A DNA stretch of 27,337 nt from an uncultured Bacteroidales bacterium (GTDB lineage: Bacteria > Bacteroidota > Bacteroidia > Bacteroidales > F082). A model generated the notes under the pieces. That model did not search any database, had not been told where the DNA came from, and was given only the letters and a program-made list of their open reading frames with translations. Positions 14,652 to 22,688 of this stretch are shown here, in pieces. The stretch's first letter is position 1, and every line of letters starts with the position of its first letter. The stretch is taken from NCBI GenBank assembly GCA_937902805.1, contig CALEMB010000153.1, positions 1 to 27,337 of the forward strand, read 5' to 3'. A program made the position numbers and the translations under genes.

Positions 14652-15134
14652 ATGAGAGAAAAAGAAAAGGCTTTTTCCGCCATTGTCAAAAGGTACAAAA
14701 ACACGGTGTTCACCGTGTGCTACCTCTTTTCGAAGGACCAGGAAGAAGCCAATGACCTTTTCCAAGAGACGCTCATCAACCTTTGGCGGGGCTTCGACTC
14801 GTTCCAAGGCAAGTGCGATGTGAAGACCTGGATCTGGCGGGTCAGCTTCAACACCTGCCTCACCTTTGAGCGCAAAAAGAGACGCAGTGTCGAGATGGTT
14901 CCCCTCAACATGGACATCAACCTCTTTACTGACACTGATGACGACACCCGTCAAATCCAGCAACTCTACCGCCGTATCAACAAGCTTGGTGTGGTGGACA
15001 GAGCCATCATCCTGCTTTGGCTTGAAAACATGAGCTACGAGGAAATCGGGCAAATCATCGGCATCTCCACCAAAAATGTCTCCGTCAAACTGGTTAGGAT
15101 CAAGGAGCAACTGAAGAAAATGTCAAACGAGTAA
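14652..15134 (+). CDS. ECF-family RNA polymerase sigma factor
   Basis: A 160-aa sigma-70-type factor with regions 2 and 4 only. Region 2 (about residues 8-75) contains YKNTVFTVCYLFSKDQEEANDLFQETLINLWRGFDSFQ and KTWIWRVSFNTCLTFERKK. Region 4 (about 105-155) has the helix-turn-helix YEEIGQIIGISTKNVSVKLVRIKEQLKK. It directs transcription of a private regulon from promoters unlike the usual TAnnTTTG type. No consensus -7 box lies upstream, so it may be self-activated. The next gene, 12 bases downstream, encodes a membrane protein that is a candidate anti-sigma factor. It follows a strong terminator and so begins a new transcription unit. Confidence 0.93.
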   Translation: MREKEKAFSAIVKRYKNTVFTVCYLFSKDQEEANDLFQETLINLWRGFDSFQGKCDVKTWIWRVSFNTCLTFERKKRRSVEMVPLNMDINLFTDTDDDTRQIQQLYRRINKLGVVDRAIILLWLENMSYEEIGQIIGISTKNVSVKLVRIKEQLKKMSNE

Positions 15135-15146
15135 AAGCGCAAAACC

Positions 15147-15728
15147 ATGGAAAACAACGAATTGGAAGAAATGCGGGCGCAGTTAGCCACCTTGAACGAA
15201 AAACTAGAGGGCGAAAGCATCGTTGACGAAAGGCATTTTAATGAAGCCACAAAGAAGCATTTGTCCGAACTGCAACGGAAACTGATTGGCAGAATCATCA
15301 TGTTTACAGTGTTGGTGGCCTTTTTTTACTGGAAACTTGAGCTTGGGATATTTTTGCTCTGGAGTTTGGGGCTTCTTGTCACAAGCATCTACGTATATTG
15401 GGTAGTTCGCAAAGGCAATTCCGCCTCTATGCCTGTGTCGCAATATGCGCGACGACTGCGCAATGCCCTGAAAATCTATAAAATAGGAAACAGATTTCTA
15501 TGGATTTCAACCATTCTCCTCATATTGGCTTGGGGAATATACGTGCTCATTTTAAATTGGCCTTCAAACCTAGAAATAGTGTTCTCCGTTTTCTTTGTGT
15601 GTTGCTTTATCGCCCTCATCATGTGGGTTTCCTATTATATTAGCAACGTGTGTGTGTCGCCCGATGTAGAACTCATGTTGGAGCAGGTTCTGGAAGATTT
15701 GGGTGATGACGGTCAAGATGAGAGGTAA
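15147..15728 (+). CDS. Four-helix membrane protein, candidate anti-sigma factor
   Basis: A 193-aa inner-membrane protein. The first ~45 residues are a charged helix (ELEEMRAQLATLNEKLEGES) with coiled-coil character, followed by membrane segments at about 49-65, 67-87, 117-137 and 143-165, and a short acidic tail. In Bacteroidota, genes with a similar N-terminal opening commonly sit immediately after ECF sigma factors. By position it may hold the sigma factor at the membrane. There is no recognisable zinc anti-sigma motif (HxxxCxxC) or FecR domain, so the role is inferred from context alone. It lies 12 bases after the sigma gene and 66 bases before the next start. Confidence 0.75.
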   Translation: MENNELEEMRAQLATLNEKLEGESIVDERHFNEATKKHLSELQRKLIGRIIMFTVLVAFFYWKLELGIFLLWSLGLLVTSIYVYWVVRKGNSASMPVSQYARRLRNALKIYKIGNRFLWISTILLILAWGIYVLILNWPSNLEIVFSVFFVCCFIALIMWVSYYISNVCVSPDVELMLEQVLEDLGDDGQDER

Positions 15729-15794
15729 TTTGGAATGATTTTTGTATTGTTTAATCCCATAAATGAATGGTTAAATCCTAAAAAATCGCGTTCT

Positions 15795-17024
15795 ATGAAG
15801 AAAATTTACTTTCTAGTGCTTTTGGCGGCACTCACATTCCAAAGCGCCTTGGCGCAAAACGACAATCTGAAACAACCTTTCGAAATTGCCAAAGAAGAGG
15901 GTTTTGGTTACCGTGGATTGAAGAAATTGATTGGTATGGACAGCGTTTATGCTGGTACTTTTTTTGAAAGCCCTTACCACGATTTTCTTAGTATCTTGTA
16001 TTCGCAGGTCGGACGATACAAAGAAGCAAGGCATGAGGCCGAATCTGTGGGAACTATGTTCGTTAACCATAAAAGATACGCCCATAATTACAAGAACGCG
16101 ATAGCCATTCCTTTGTCCAAAGTGATGGACAGCATCATTGAGAACAACCGAGTCATCATGTTGAACGAGATGCACTTTAATCCACATAGTAGGGCTTTTG
16201 TCATCAGTTGGTTGGAGAAATGCTATGAAAACGGCTACCGTTACCTTGCTGCCGAAACGTTGTCTGAACAAGACTCTTTGCTCAACGAAAGACGCACCCC
16301 ACTATTGAGAACAACAGGATTCTATAGTGACGAACCTGTTTTCGGCGATTTATTAAGGACAGCTCTTAACATGGGCTATACTTTGGTGCCATACGAGAGT
16401 TTTGATTTCAACAAAAGAGAAGAAGGTCAAGCGGATAATCTCATTAATAACATTCTTGGCAAAGACCCCGAAGCGAAGTTTCTGCTTTTAGGCGGTATGG
16501 GCCATATCACCGACCGAAGCGGTTGGAACACGATGGGGCGTTATTTCAAGGAAAAATCCGGCATTGACCCGTTCACAATGGACTGTGCACTGTATTTTGA
16601 CGACCCTTATTGGGAAGCAGACTCTTTGCAGGCAACCTATTTCGACCTTATTGATGCCATGCCCCTCCGTGAACCTGTAATTATTTACGACACAGCAAAG
16701 CATATCTACATCAACTTTACTGGTATGGATGCCACCTGCTGCCTACCGCGCACACATTTTATTGAAGACAACATCCCCGACTGGAAAATTTACAACGGCA
16801 AAGTGCTTTATACTATCGACCGCCGCTTCATCGACAAAAACGGCTTCCCCGAAGGCTGCGTGAGTGCGTTCCTGAAATCGGAGGGCGAGCAATGTGTCCC
16901 CGTCGACCAGTACATGTACGGCAAAGATGAGAAAGAATTCAAGTTGGCGCTTTACAAAGGCGAATATTTGCTGCGCTTTGATGATGGGAAGGAGTATAAA
17001 TATGTGACGATTAAAGTGAAATGA
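15795..17024 (+). CDS. Secreted Tiki/ChaN/EreA-like protein
   Basis: A 409-aa exported protein; the signal peptide is MKKIYFLVLLAALTFQSALA and the start is ATG at 15795, not the in-frame ATG at 15735, which would put 20 residues before it. The core shows RVIMLNEMHFNPHSR (Glu125, His127), YLAAETL (Glu154) and LLGGMGHITDRSG (His237), the Glu-x-His, Glu and late His pattern of the Tiki/TraB/ChaN/erythromycin-esterase superfamily. Members include metalloproteases, haem-binding lipoproteins and ester hydrolases, so the reaction is open. A second, C-terminal ~120 residues seem a separate beta domain. It is followed by another secreted protein seven bases later. Confidence 0.7.
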   Translation: MKKIYFLVLLAALTFQSALAQNDNLKQPFEIAKEEGFGYRGLKKLIGMDSVYAGTFFESPYHDFLSILYSQVGRYKEARHEAESVGTMFVNHKRYAHNYKNAIAIPLSKVMDSIIENNRVIMLNEMHFNPHSRAFVISWLEKCYENGYRYLAAETLSEQDSLLNERRTPLLRTTGFYSDEPVFGDLLRTALNMGYTLVPYESFDFNKREEGQADNLINNILGKDPEAKFLLLGGMGHITDRSGWNTMGRYFKEKSGIDPFTMDCALYFDDPYWEADSLQATYFDLIDAMPLREPVIIYDTAKHIYINFTGMDATCCLPRTHFIEDNIPDWKIYNGKVLYTIDRRFIDKNGFPEGCVSAFLKSEGEQCVPVDQYMYGKDEKEFKLALYKGEYLLRFDDGKEYKYVTIKVK

Positions 17025-17031
17025 GGATATT

Positions 17032-18453
17032 ATGAAAAGGAACTTTATTCTTACTTTGCTTTTGCTTTTCTTTGCTTCCTCGCTTTTCGCCCAAACGGAA
17101 GGTAAGGTGTTCGTTGTAGAAGCCTTAGTCTGCGATTCCACAGGTGCAGCCATCAGGGATGTGGCCGTGTATGACGCAAATAACGATTTGCGCAGCATCA
17201 CCGACCGCGACGGCATCGCCCGCATCGCCGCCCGAATGGGAGAGACCTTGTATCTCTCTCATCTGAGCTACAAAACCAAATCTTTCCGAATCGAAGAAAA
17301 GTCGCTGGTTGACAGTGAAGACGGTCGGAAAGTGATGGTTATCATGATGCAGCGCAAAACGAACACCTTGCAGGAAGTCACGGTGACCGAAAACGCGCCG
17401 CATTTGGCCTACGCAAACAAGACAGTATGGGTGATTGACTACAAGGTGCAGCACGACGGCATCTATATGGTGGCAGGCAACGGAACGGATTACTGTCTCT
17501 TGCATCTTGGCTTTGAGCAAGATACTATCTCGCGTAAGCCCATTGCGCCAAAGTTTCAGGAACTCTATCGCGACGCCTTTGACAATCTGCATCTTATCGG
17601 CCCCGATTCCACCTATCAGATTTATTGCGATGGCAGGCAGTTGCACCTGCTTTATGGTGCCTCCATAGAAACCTTCAGGCAGAAATTGGAGCCTGTTAAG
17701 GTGTTGACGGATAGTATTATGGTGCTTCAGAAATATGCCAATATGCAACAACAGTTGGTTTATTTGATGGTCAATCGTAACAACAAGCAAATGAGCGTTT
17801 TGGCAGATTTATCTGGTACAGCCGCCGAGATGGGTAGGAATGCCAGAAGAGATGTGATAAGAGACCAAAAACTGGACAGGATGCAGGCTGAGTATGAGGC
17901 AGAATCACAAGCGGAGCAAAATTTTGAGCACGCACATGCCTTGTCTAGGCAAAGTATGGAATTGTATTTCTACTCGGATGAAGATGCGGTAGAAGAACGG
18001 AGGCAAATGATGAGGAATTTGTACAATCGTATCCTTTTCAAGCCGATTTATTGCCCCGCCCTTTATATCGGAGGTACAATTTATGTTTTTGATTTCGAGA
18101 ATGACTTCTTGTTGAAATATGACAATCGTGGCAGTCGAGTAGATTCATGCGGGATAGCGTTTCACAGGACGGGGTATTACAAGAATCTGTTGATTAACAA
18201 TTCTTGGGACGAAAAACTGATAGTGGATGATGCCACAAACCAATGCTATGCCCAATTTACCACCGATGGCATTGTCACTTTGAAGGAAATCGACCTAAGC
18301 AATGGCAAAATAAAGCGAGAGATCCGCCTCACCGACCATGTCTTCCCGCAAAACATTCAGGTCTACAACGGCGAAGTGTATTATCTGTTTTTGAACAACA
18401 CACAAACGGCAGGCAGGGATAGGAGGAGCCTCTACAAGATGCAGCTGGAGTGA
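17032..18453 (+). CDS. Secreted protein with carboxypeptidase-regulatory-like domain
   Basis: A 473-aa exported protein with signal peptide MKRNFILTLLLLFFASSLFA. Residues ~25-110 form a CarboxypepD_reg-like beta sandwich (VCDSTGAAIRDVAVYDANND...LSHLSYKTKSFRI...MQRKTNTLQEVTV). This domain normally precedes TonB-dependent receptors, but here no plug or barrel follows. The remainder (~115-470) consists of repeated strands with YXXD-type loops (VWVIDYKVQHDGIYMVAG; LLKYDNRG) and could be a beta propeller, interrupted by a charged helix at about 265-330. It ends 11 bases from the convergent pcm gene. Likely periplasmic; role unknown, but it is linked to the preceding sigma-factor block. Confidence 0.75.
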   Translation: MKRNFILTLLLLFFASSLFAQTEGKVFVVEALVCDSTGAAIRDVAVYDANNDLRSITDRDGIARIAARMGETLYLSHLSYKTKSFRIEEKSLVDSEDGRKVMVIMMQRKTNTLQEVTVTENAPHLAYANKTVWVIDYKVQHDGIYMVAGNGTDYCLLHLGFEQDTISRKPIAPKFQELYRDAFDNLHLIGPDSTYQIYCDGRQLHLLYGASIETFRQKLEPVKVLTDSIMVLQKYANMQQQLVYLMVNRNNKQMSVLADLSGTAAEMGRNARRDVIRDQKLDRMQAEYEAESQAEQNFEHAHALSRQSMELYFYSDEDAVEERRQMMRNLYNRILFKPIYCPALYIGGTIYVFDFENDFLLKYDNRGSRVDSCGIAFHRTGYYKNLLINNSWDEKLIVDDATNQCYAQFTTDGIVTLKEIDLSNGKIKREIRLTDHVFPQNIQVYNGEVYYLFLNNTQTAGRDRRSLYKMQLE

Positions 18454-18464
18454 GTTAGCTTATC

Positions 18465-19130
18465 TTAGTCATTCCCAATCTCCTTCAGCATCGGCACAAA
18501 CTTGAAGTCACCGAATTCCTCTTTTTTTAAGGAACCGTCCTCTAATTTCTTGACCCTTACCATGGTCTGGCCTTCGCCTTCGGCGTTGTCCATCGGAATG
18601 ACCATGATGCCGCCAGGTTTCATTTGCTGGATGAGTGCCTCGGGGATGTTAGGTGCTCCCGCCGTGATAATGATGCGGTCGAAGGGTTGGTAGGTGGGTA
18701 GGCCTGCAAAGCCATCGCCCAAAAAGGTCTTCACGCGGAAGGGGAGGAGCTCCAAAATGTCCTTGGTCTTGAAATAGAGGTTGCGTTGCCGCTCGATGCT
18801 GAACACCCTGGCACCCATGGCAGCCAACACGCAGGCTTGGTAGCCTGAACCTGTTCCGATTTCCAATACCTTCATGCCTTTTTCGACTTGCAGCAGTTGG
18901 CTTTGGAAAGCCACCGTTGAGGGCTGCGAGATGGTCTGTCCCGAACCGATGGGGAAGGCCATGTCCTGATAGGCCAGTTCTACAAAAGAGGAATCGAGGA
19001 AAATATGGCGCGGCACCTCGTTGATGGCCGACAAAACGGTCTCGTCTGTGATGCCTTTGACGCGCAGCTGGTCGACGAGTTGCTTGCGTAGGCCTTTGTG
19101 GCGGTAGTTGTCTTCTAAATAGGTGGTCAT
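18465..19130 (-). CDS. pcm: Protein-L-isoaspartate O-methyltransferase
   Basis: Methylates the abnormal L-isoaspartyl residues formed by protein ageing, so that they revert to Asp. At 221 aa its length is normal. The PCMT signature is complete: GSGQTISQPSTVAFQSQLL (residues 63-80), then the SAM loop VLEIGTGSGYQACVLA, GARVFSIER, and later VKTFLGDGFAG and FDRIIITAGAPNIPEAL. It is read leftward from a promoter at 19187-19194, and its leader contains a palindromic repeat. It converges with the 17032-18453 gene with only 11 bases between stops, so the two transcripts must overlap at their 3' ends. Confidence 0.96.
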   Translation of the reverse strand: MTTYLEDNYRHKGLRKQLVDQLRVKGITDETVLSAINEVPRHIFLDSSFVELAYQDMAFPIGSGQTISQPSTVAFQSQLLQVEKGMKVLEIGTGSGYQACVLAAMGARVFSIERQRNLYFKTKDILELLPFRVKTFLGDGFAGLPTYQPFDRIIITAGAPNIPEALIQQMKPGGIMVIPMDNAEGEGQTMVRVKKLEDGSLKKEEFGDFKFVPMLKEIGND

Positions 19131-19143
19131 AAATGTGAAACGG

Positions 19144-19162
19144 CCCTTCGACAGGCTTAGGG
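19144..19162. repeat. CCCTTCGACAGGCT-type repeat in the pcm leader
   Basis: CCCTTCGACAGGCTTAGGG has CCCT/AGGG ends. On the minus strand it reads CCCTAAGCCTGTCGAAGGG, which is very close to a dispersed repeat (CCCTGAGCCTGTCGAAGGG) I recognise from many bacterial genomes. It lies between the pcm promoter and ATG, so it is transcribed in the leader. The recognition is from memory and only one copy is present here. Confidence 0.5.
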
Positions 19163-19186
19163 AGCTCGGTTTTTTGTATAATGGTG

Positions 19187-19194
19187 CAAAATTA
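19187..19194 (-). promoter_or_regulatory. -7 box for pcm
   Basis: TAATTTTG followed by CACC on the minus strand matches TAnnTTTG. It lies 57 bases upstream of the pcm ATG and is back to back with the rightward promoter at 19219-19226. Confidence 0.55.
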
Positions 19195-19218
19195 CGCCAA
19201 ACCTAACGATAAATAAAC

Positions 19219-19226
19219 TATTTTTG
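19219..19226 (+). promoter_or_regulatory. -7 box for the Gfo/Idh oxidoreductase gene
   Basis: TATTTTTG followed by CACA matches TAnnTTTG. Transcription would start near 19233, leaving a leader of about ten bases before ATG 19244 and making an upstream TTG start at 19235 unlikely. Confidence 0.6.
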
Positions 19227-19243
19227 CACAAATTTTGTTATCT

Positions 19244-20230
19244 ATGTTGAAAATCGGTGTTTTAGGTGCGGGCCATTTGGGCAAAATCCACCTCAACTGC
19301 CTCAAACAAATCGAAGAATATGATCTGGTTGGCTATTTTGACCCTGATAATGAAACTGCGAAAACGGTGGAAGAAGAAACGGGAATCCGAGCCTACCCCT
19401 CCGTCGACGCCCTGATCGACGCGGTCGATGTCGTCGACATCGTAACGCCCACCATTCGTCATTTCGAATGTGCCTCAAAAGCCTTACAGAAACGCAAACA
19501 TGTCTTCATCGAAAAGCCCATCGTCGCCACGCCCGACGAAGCCAACGCCCTAAAAAAACTCGCTGACGAAGCCAACGTAAAGGTACAAGTGGGCCATGTG
19601 GAACGCTTTAACCCTGCTTTCATTGCAGCGGAGCCTTTCATCGGGGAGCCACTTTTCATCGAGGCACACCGCCTGGCCATCTTCAATCCACGTGGCACCG
19701 ATGTCCCCGTCGTCCTCGACCTTATGGTGCATGATCTCGACATCCTGCTCACCATCGTCAAGTCGCAAGTGAGCCGCATCAGCGCCAGCGGTGTTAGCAT
19801 TGTCAGCCCTACACCCGACATCACCAATGTGCGCATCGAGTTTGAGAACGGCGCCGTGGCCAACCTCACGGCTTCGCGCCTGTCGATGAAGAACATGCGC
19901 AAGACCCGCATCTTCCAAAAAGGTGCATACATCACTGTCGACTTCTTGGACAAAAAGGCCGAAATTTTCCGCATTAACGACACCGTGGACGATAGCAACC
20001 CGCTTTCTGCCACCATCACCCTTGCCGACGGCAGCGAGAAGCAAATTACCTTCGAGATGCCTGAGATTCATCCTATTAACGCTATCAAGACCGAGTTGGA
20101 GAGCTTCTACGGCGCCATCGTCCACAACACCACGCCCGCCGTCACCATCGACGACGGCATCAACGTGTTGAAGCTGGCCTATCGCATCCTCGATGCTGTT
20201 GCCGAATCGGCCGCCAAGGTGCAGAAATAA
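19244..20230 (+). CDS. Gfo/Idh/MocA-family oxidoreductase
   Basis: A 328-aa NAD(P)-dependent sugar or cyclitol dehydrogenase-type enzyme. The Rossmann motif GVLGAGHLGKIH (residues 5-16), VDIVTPT, the catalytic EKP triad (90-92, Lys91), GHVERFNPAF and a VHDLDI segment carrying the active-site His all fit the family. The start is the ATG at 19244 (MLKIGVLGAG). The exact substrate is not readable; the short N-terminal glycine loop and VERFNP block resemble the UDP-GlcNAc 3-dehydrogenase/Gnn-like branch seen near LPS genes. It is upstream of a lipoprotein gene and a polyprenyl-phosphate sugar transferase, which suits a role in surface sugar supply. Confidence 0.9.
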   Translation: MLKIGVLGAGHLGKIHLNCLKQIEEYDLVGYFDPDNETAKTVEEETGIRAYPSVDALIDAVDVVDIVTPTIRHFECASKALQKRKHVFIEKPIVATPDEANALKKLADEANVKVQVGHVERFNPAFIAAEPFIGEPLFIEAHRLAIFNPRGTDVPVVLDLMVHDLDILLTIVKSQVSRISASGVSIVSPTPDITNVRIEFENGAVANLTASRLSMKNMRKTRIFQKGAYITVDFLDKKAEIFRINDTVDDSNPLSATITLADGSEKQITFEMPEIHPINAIKTELESFYGAIVHNTTPAVTIDDGINVLKLAYRILDAVAESAAKVQK

Positions 20231-20289
20231 ACTATGTTTATCATACAATAATACCCCGCCACCGTCGTTTTCGAATAAATGCCATTGCT

Positions 20290-21240
20290 ATGTCAAGGAA
20301 ATCTACCTTTTATGCTTTTATTGCATTCGTTGTTTTAGCCGTTGTTTTCTCCTCATGCAGGAAATTCAAAGGCTCGCAAACCATTCCCGCTTATATCCAT
20401 ATCGACACCATCACGGTGAATTGCGATTACTTTACTTATGGAGCCAACACCTCAAAAATAGCGGATGCTTGGGTGTATGTCGACGACGATCCCATCGGAT
20501 GCTATGAGTTGCCCGCCACTTTCCCTGTGTTGAAGCATGGTCCTCATAAGGTGACGATATACGGCGGCATCAAAAGAGACGGCATCTCTGCTGCCCGTGC
20601 ACCATATCCTTTCTACAAGCCATTGGTATACGAGAGTTTGAACCTCGTCGAGGACAGCATCATCAACCTGCAGCCCGTGCTGACCTATTATCCCATTGGA
20701 GAAGGTGTTGAGAAAGGTTGGATGGAAGATTTCGAGAACGCCAACACACTGTTGCCATACGGGGGGAGCGACACATCTATCGTGCGTATCAACGGCCCTG
20801 AGGCATGGCATTCGGCCAATTCGTTCTATTCCGGCAAGATTGTCTTGCCTCCTGATTCCCTTGACTTCACCGTCGCCACAGCAGACGACTTCTCTTTCCA
20901 TGAGAACTATTTGGCCTATTGCATGTTGGAGATGGACTACAAATGCAACGATCCTTTCTTTGTCGGCGTGATGTATTACAAAAACTATCAATTAGTCAAG
21001 CATCCTTTGGTGAGGATACAGCCTACCGATACGGTGAATGCCATTCCGCAACGCTGGAACAAGATCTACATCAACATCGGACCCGTCATGAACGAATACG
21101 TGTCGGCTTCCTATTTCAAGATTTATCTCACCTCCGACTTGTCGGTTAATCCTGCATACGGTGAGCCCGACTATGTCCACTCCAACAAGCAGAGATATTT
21201 TTATTACGATAATCTGAAACTGTTCTATCGCCCGCAATGA
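20290..21240 (+). CDS. Hypothetical lipoprotein next to sugar transferase
   Basis: A 316-aa lipoprotein with a lipobox ending at Cys23 (FSSC) followed by RKFKGS. No named family is recognised. The early part (PAYIHIDTITVNCDY, AWVYVDDDPIGCYELP, KHGPHKVTIYGGIKRDG) looks like an immunoglobulin-like or carbohydrate-binding sandwich in which a protein-supplied value is decorated onto a display strand. The second half (DFENANTLLPYGGSD, FSGKIVLPPD, WNKIYINIGP, FKIYLTSD, FYYDNLKLFYR) has the strand pattern of a jelly-roll, lectin-like domain. The stop overlaps the start of the glycosylphosphotransferase (ATGA at 21237), so the two are translationally coupled. Binding of, or assistance to, the polysaccharide made there is inferred. 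Confidence 0.7.
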   Translation: MSRKSTFYAFIAFVVLAVVFSSCRKFKGSQTIPAYIHIDTITVNCDYFTYGANTSKIADAWVYVDDDPIGCYELPATFPVLKHGPHKVTIYGGIKRDGISAARAPYPFYKPLVYESLNLVEDSIINLQPVLTYYPIGEGVEKGWMEDFENANTLLPYGGSDTSIVRINGPEAWHSANSFYSGKIVLPPDSLDFTVATADDFSFHENYLAYCMLEMDYKCNDPFFVGVMYYKNYQLVKHPLVRIQPTDTVNAIPQRWNKIYINIGPVMNEYVSASYFKIYLTSDLSVNPAYGEPDYVHSNKQRYFYYDNLKLFYRPQ

Positions 21241-22661
21241 ATAAGAAAAGACTGGCCGCACTCTATTTCTTCGTCGATTGGATTGCCTCCATTCTGGCGT
21301 GGACATTGTTTTACTTCTTCCGCAAGGCTCACGAGGACCTTTACATCAACTATTGGGATCGTATCACACATTCGTTTGTTACACCCAGTTTTTGGCTTGG
21401 TGTGATTATCATCCCCATTTGCTGGCTTATCCTTCATGCTGTGACGGGGGCCTACGAGAAGGTGTATTTCAAGTCGCGCCTGAAGGAGCTTGGACAGACC
21501 TTTTTCATCACCTTGTTAGGTGTGGTGGTGCTGTTCTTTGTCGTCATCCTTGATGATGAAGTGTCGAGCTATAAGTCTTATTATCAGTCGTTTATTGCAC
21601 TTTTCTGCTTCCAGTTCTTTATGACCTATATCCCGCGCCTCATCATCACCACTTCGGTGATTTCGAGGATCAGGAGCAAGAAAATCGGATTTAATACGCT
21701 CATTGTGGGTAGTAACGACAACGCCTGCGCCATCTATAAGGAAATTGAGGACGAGGTGAAGCCTTCAGGCCGCCGCCTCATTGGTTTCCTGAATGTGTAC
21801 GACAAGACGGAATATAAACTGGGCGAGTTCCTGCCGCGTTTAGGCTCCTATCACGAGATTGAAAAGATTGTGAAGGAACAGAATGTCGAGGAGGTCATCA
21901 TCGCCATCGAACGTTCCGAGGTGGAGACGATGAAGGTGTTGCTCACCGTGGTTGACACGACTGACGCCACCGTAAAAATTATCCCCGCCATGCAGGATTT
22001 GGTGTTTGGCACCGTCAAGCAGTCCGCCATCTGGCAGGCACCTTTGGTGCAGGTCACTCCCGAGCTGATGCCCATTTGGCAAAGGGTGGTGAAGCGCATT
22101 TTTGACATTGTGGCTTCGTTCTTCGCGCTCATCATTTTGTCGCCCGTGTTCTTGGTATGTGCCATCATCGTGAAGGCGACTTCGAAAGGCCCTGTCTTCT
22201 ATGTGCAGGAGCGCATCGGCAAAGGTGGCAAGCCGTTCAAGATGGCCAAGTTCCGCAGCATGAGGGTGGATGCCGAGTCGAGTGGCACACCCATGCTGTC
22301 GAGCGACGACGACCCGCGTATCACCAAGTTCGGCAAGTTCATGCGTAAGGTGCGCTTGGACGAGATTCCGCAATTTTGGACCGTGCTGAAAGGCGATATG
22401 TCGCTGGTGGGCTATCGTCCTGAGCGTCAGTATTTCATCGACAAAATCATGGAAACGGCACCGTATTATCGCCTGCTGCTGAAGGTGAAGCCTGGTATCA
22501 CCAGTTGGGGCGAGGTGAAATATGGCTATGCCGAGAATGTGGAGGAAATGATTGAAAGATTGAAATACGATGTGCTTTACATCGAGAATGTGAACCTTGC
22601 CTTGGATATCAAGATTTTGATTTACACGGTTTTGATCGTTATCCAAGGACGCGGAAAATAA
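21237..22661 (+). CDS. Polyprenyl-phosphate sugar phosphotransferase (WcaJ-like)
   Basis: A 474-aa polytopic enzyme that starts capsule or exopolysaccharide units by moving a sugar-1-phosphate from a UDP-sugar to undecaprenyl phosphate. Four N-terminal membrane segments (about residues 8-28, 52-70, 89-105, 117-138) are followed by a CoA-binding-like nucleotide fold with GFNTLIVGSNDNACAIY (151-167), then the membrane re-entrant helix KRIFDIVASFFALIILSPVF (from ~282) and the catalytic bacterial-sugar-transferase domain: GPVFYVQERIGKGGKPFKMAKFRSM, RKVRLDEIPQFWTVLKGDMSLVGYRPE with the DE and RPE motifs, and KPGITSWGEV. The sugar specificity cannot be told. No other capsule genes follow in this window. 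Confidence 0.93.
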   Translation: MNKKRLAALYFFVDWIASILAWTLFYFFRKAHEDLYINYWDRITHSFVTPSFWLGVIIIPICWLILHAVTGAYEKVYFKSRLKELGQTFFITLLGVVVLFFVVILDDEVSSYKSYYQSFIALFCFQFFMTYIPRLIITTSVISRIRSKKIGFNTLIVGSNDNACAIYKEIEDEVKPSGRRLIGFLNVYDKTEYKLGEFLPRLGSYHEIEKIVKEQNVEEVIIAIERSEVETMKVLLTVVDTTDATVKIIPAMQDLVFGTVKQSAIWQAPLVQVTPELMPIWQRVVKRIFDIVASFFALIILSPVFLVCAIIVKATSKGPVFYVQERIGKGGKPFKMAKFRSMRVDAESSGTPMLSSDDDPRITKFGKFMRKVRLDEIPQFWTVLKGDMSLVGYRPERQYFIDKIMETAPYYRLLLKVKPGITSWGEVKYGYAENVEEMIERLKYDVLYIENVNLALDIKILIYTVLIVIQGRGK

Positions 22662-22688
22662 CCTGCAATGCTTTGCGCCTTGAAAGAA

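Noticed and set aside
14701..14718. ACACGGTG-TT-CACCGTGT hairpin at the start of the sigma-factor gene
   Set aside because: It is perfect but falls in codons for Thr-Val-Phe-Thr-Val of a conserved region 2 helix, so it is likely coincidental; no second copy is seen.
21840..22646. A 268-codon minus-strand ORF opposite the sugar transferase
   Set aside because: Antisense shadow of a well-supported catalytic domain; His/Gln/Asp-rich translation without a recognisable domain.
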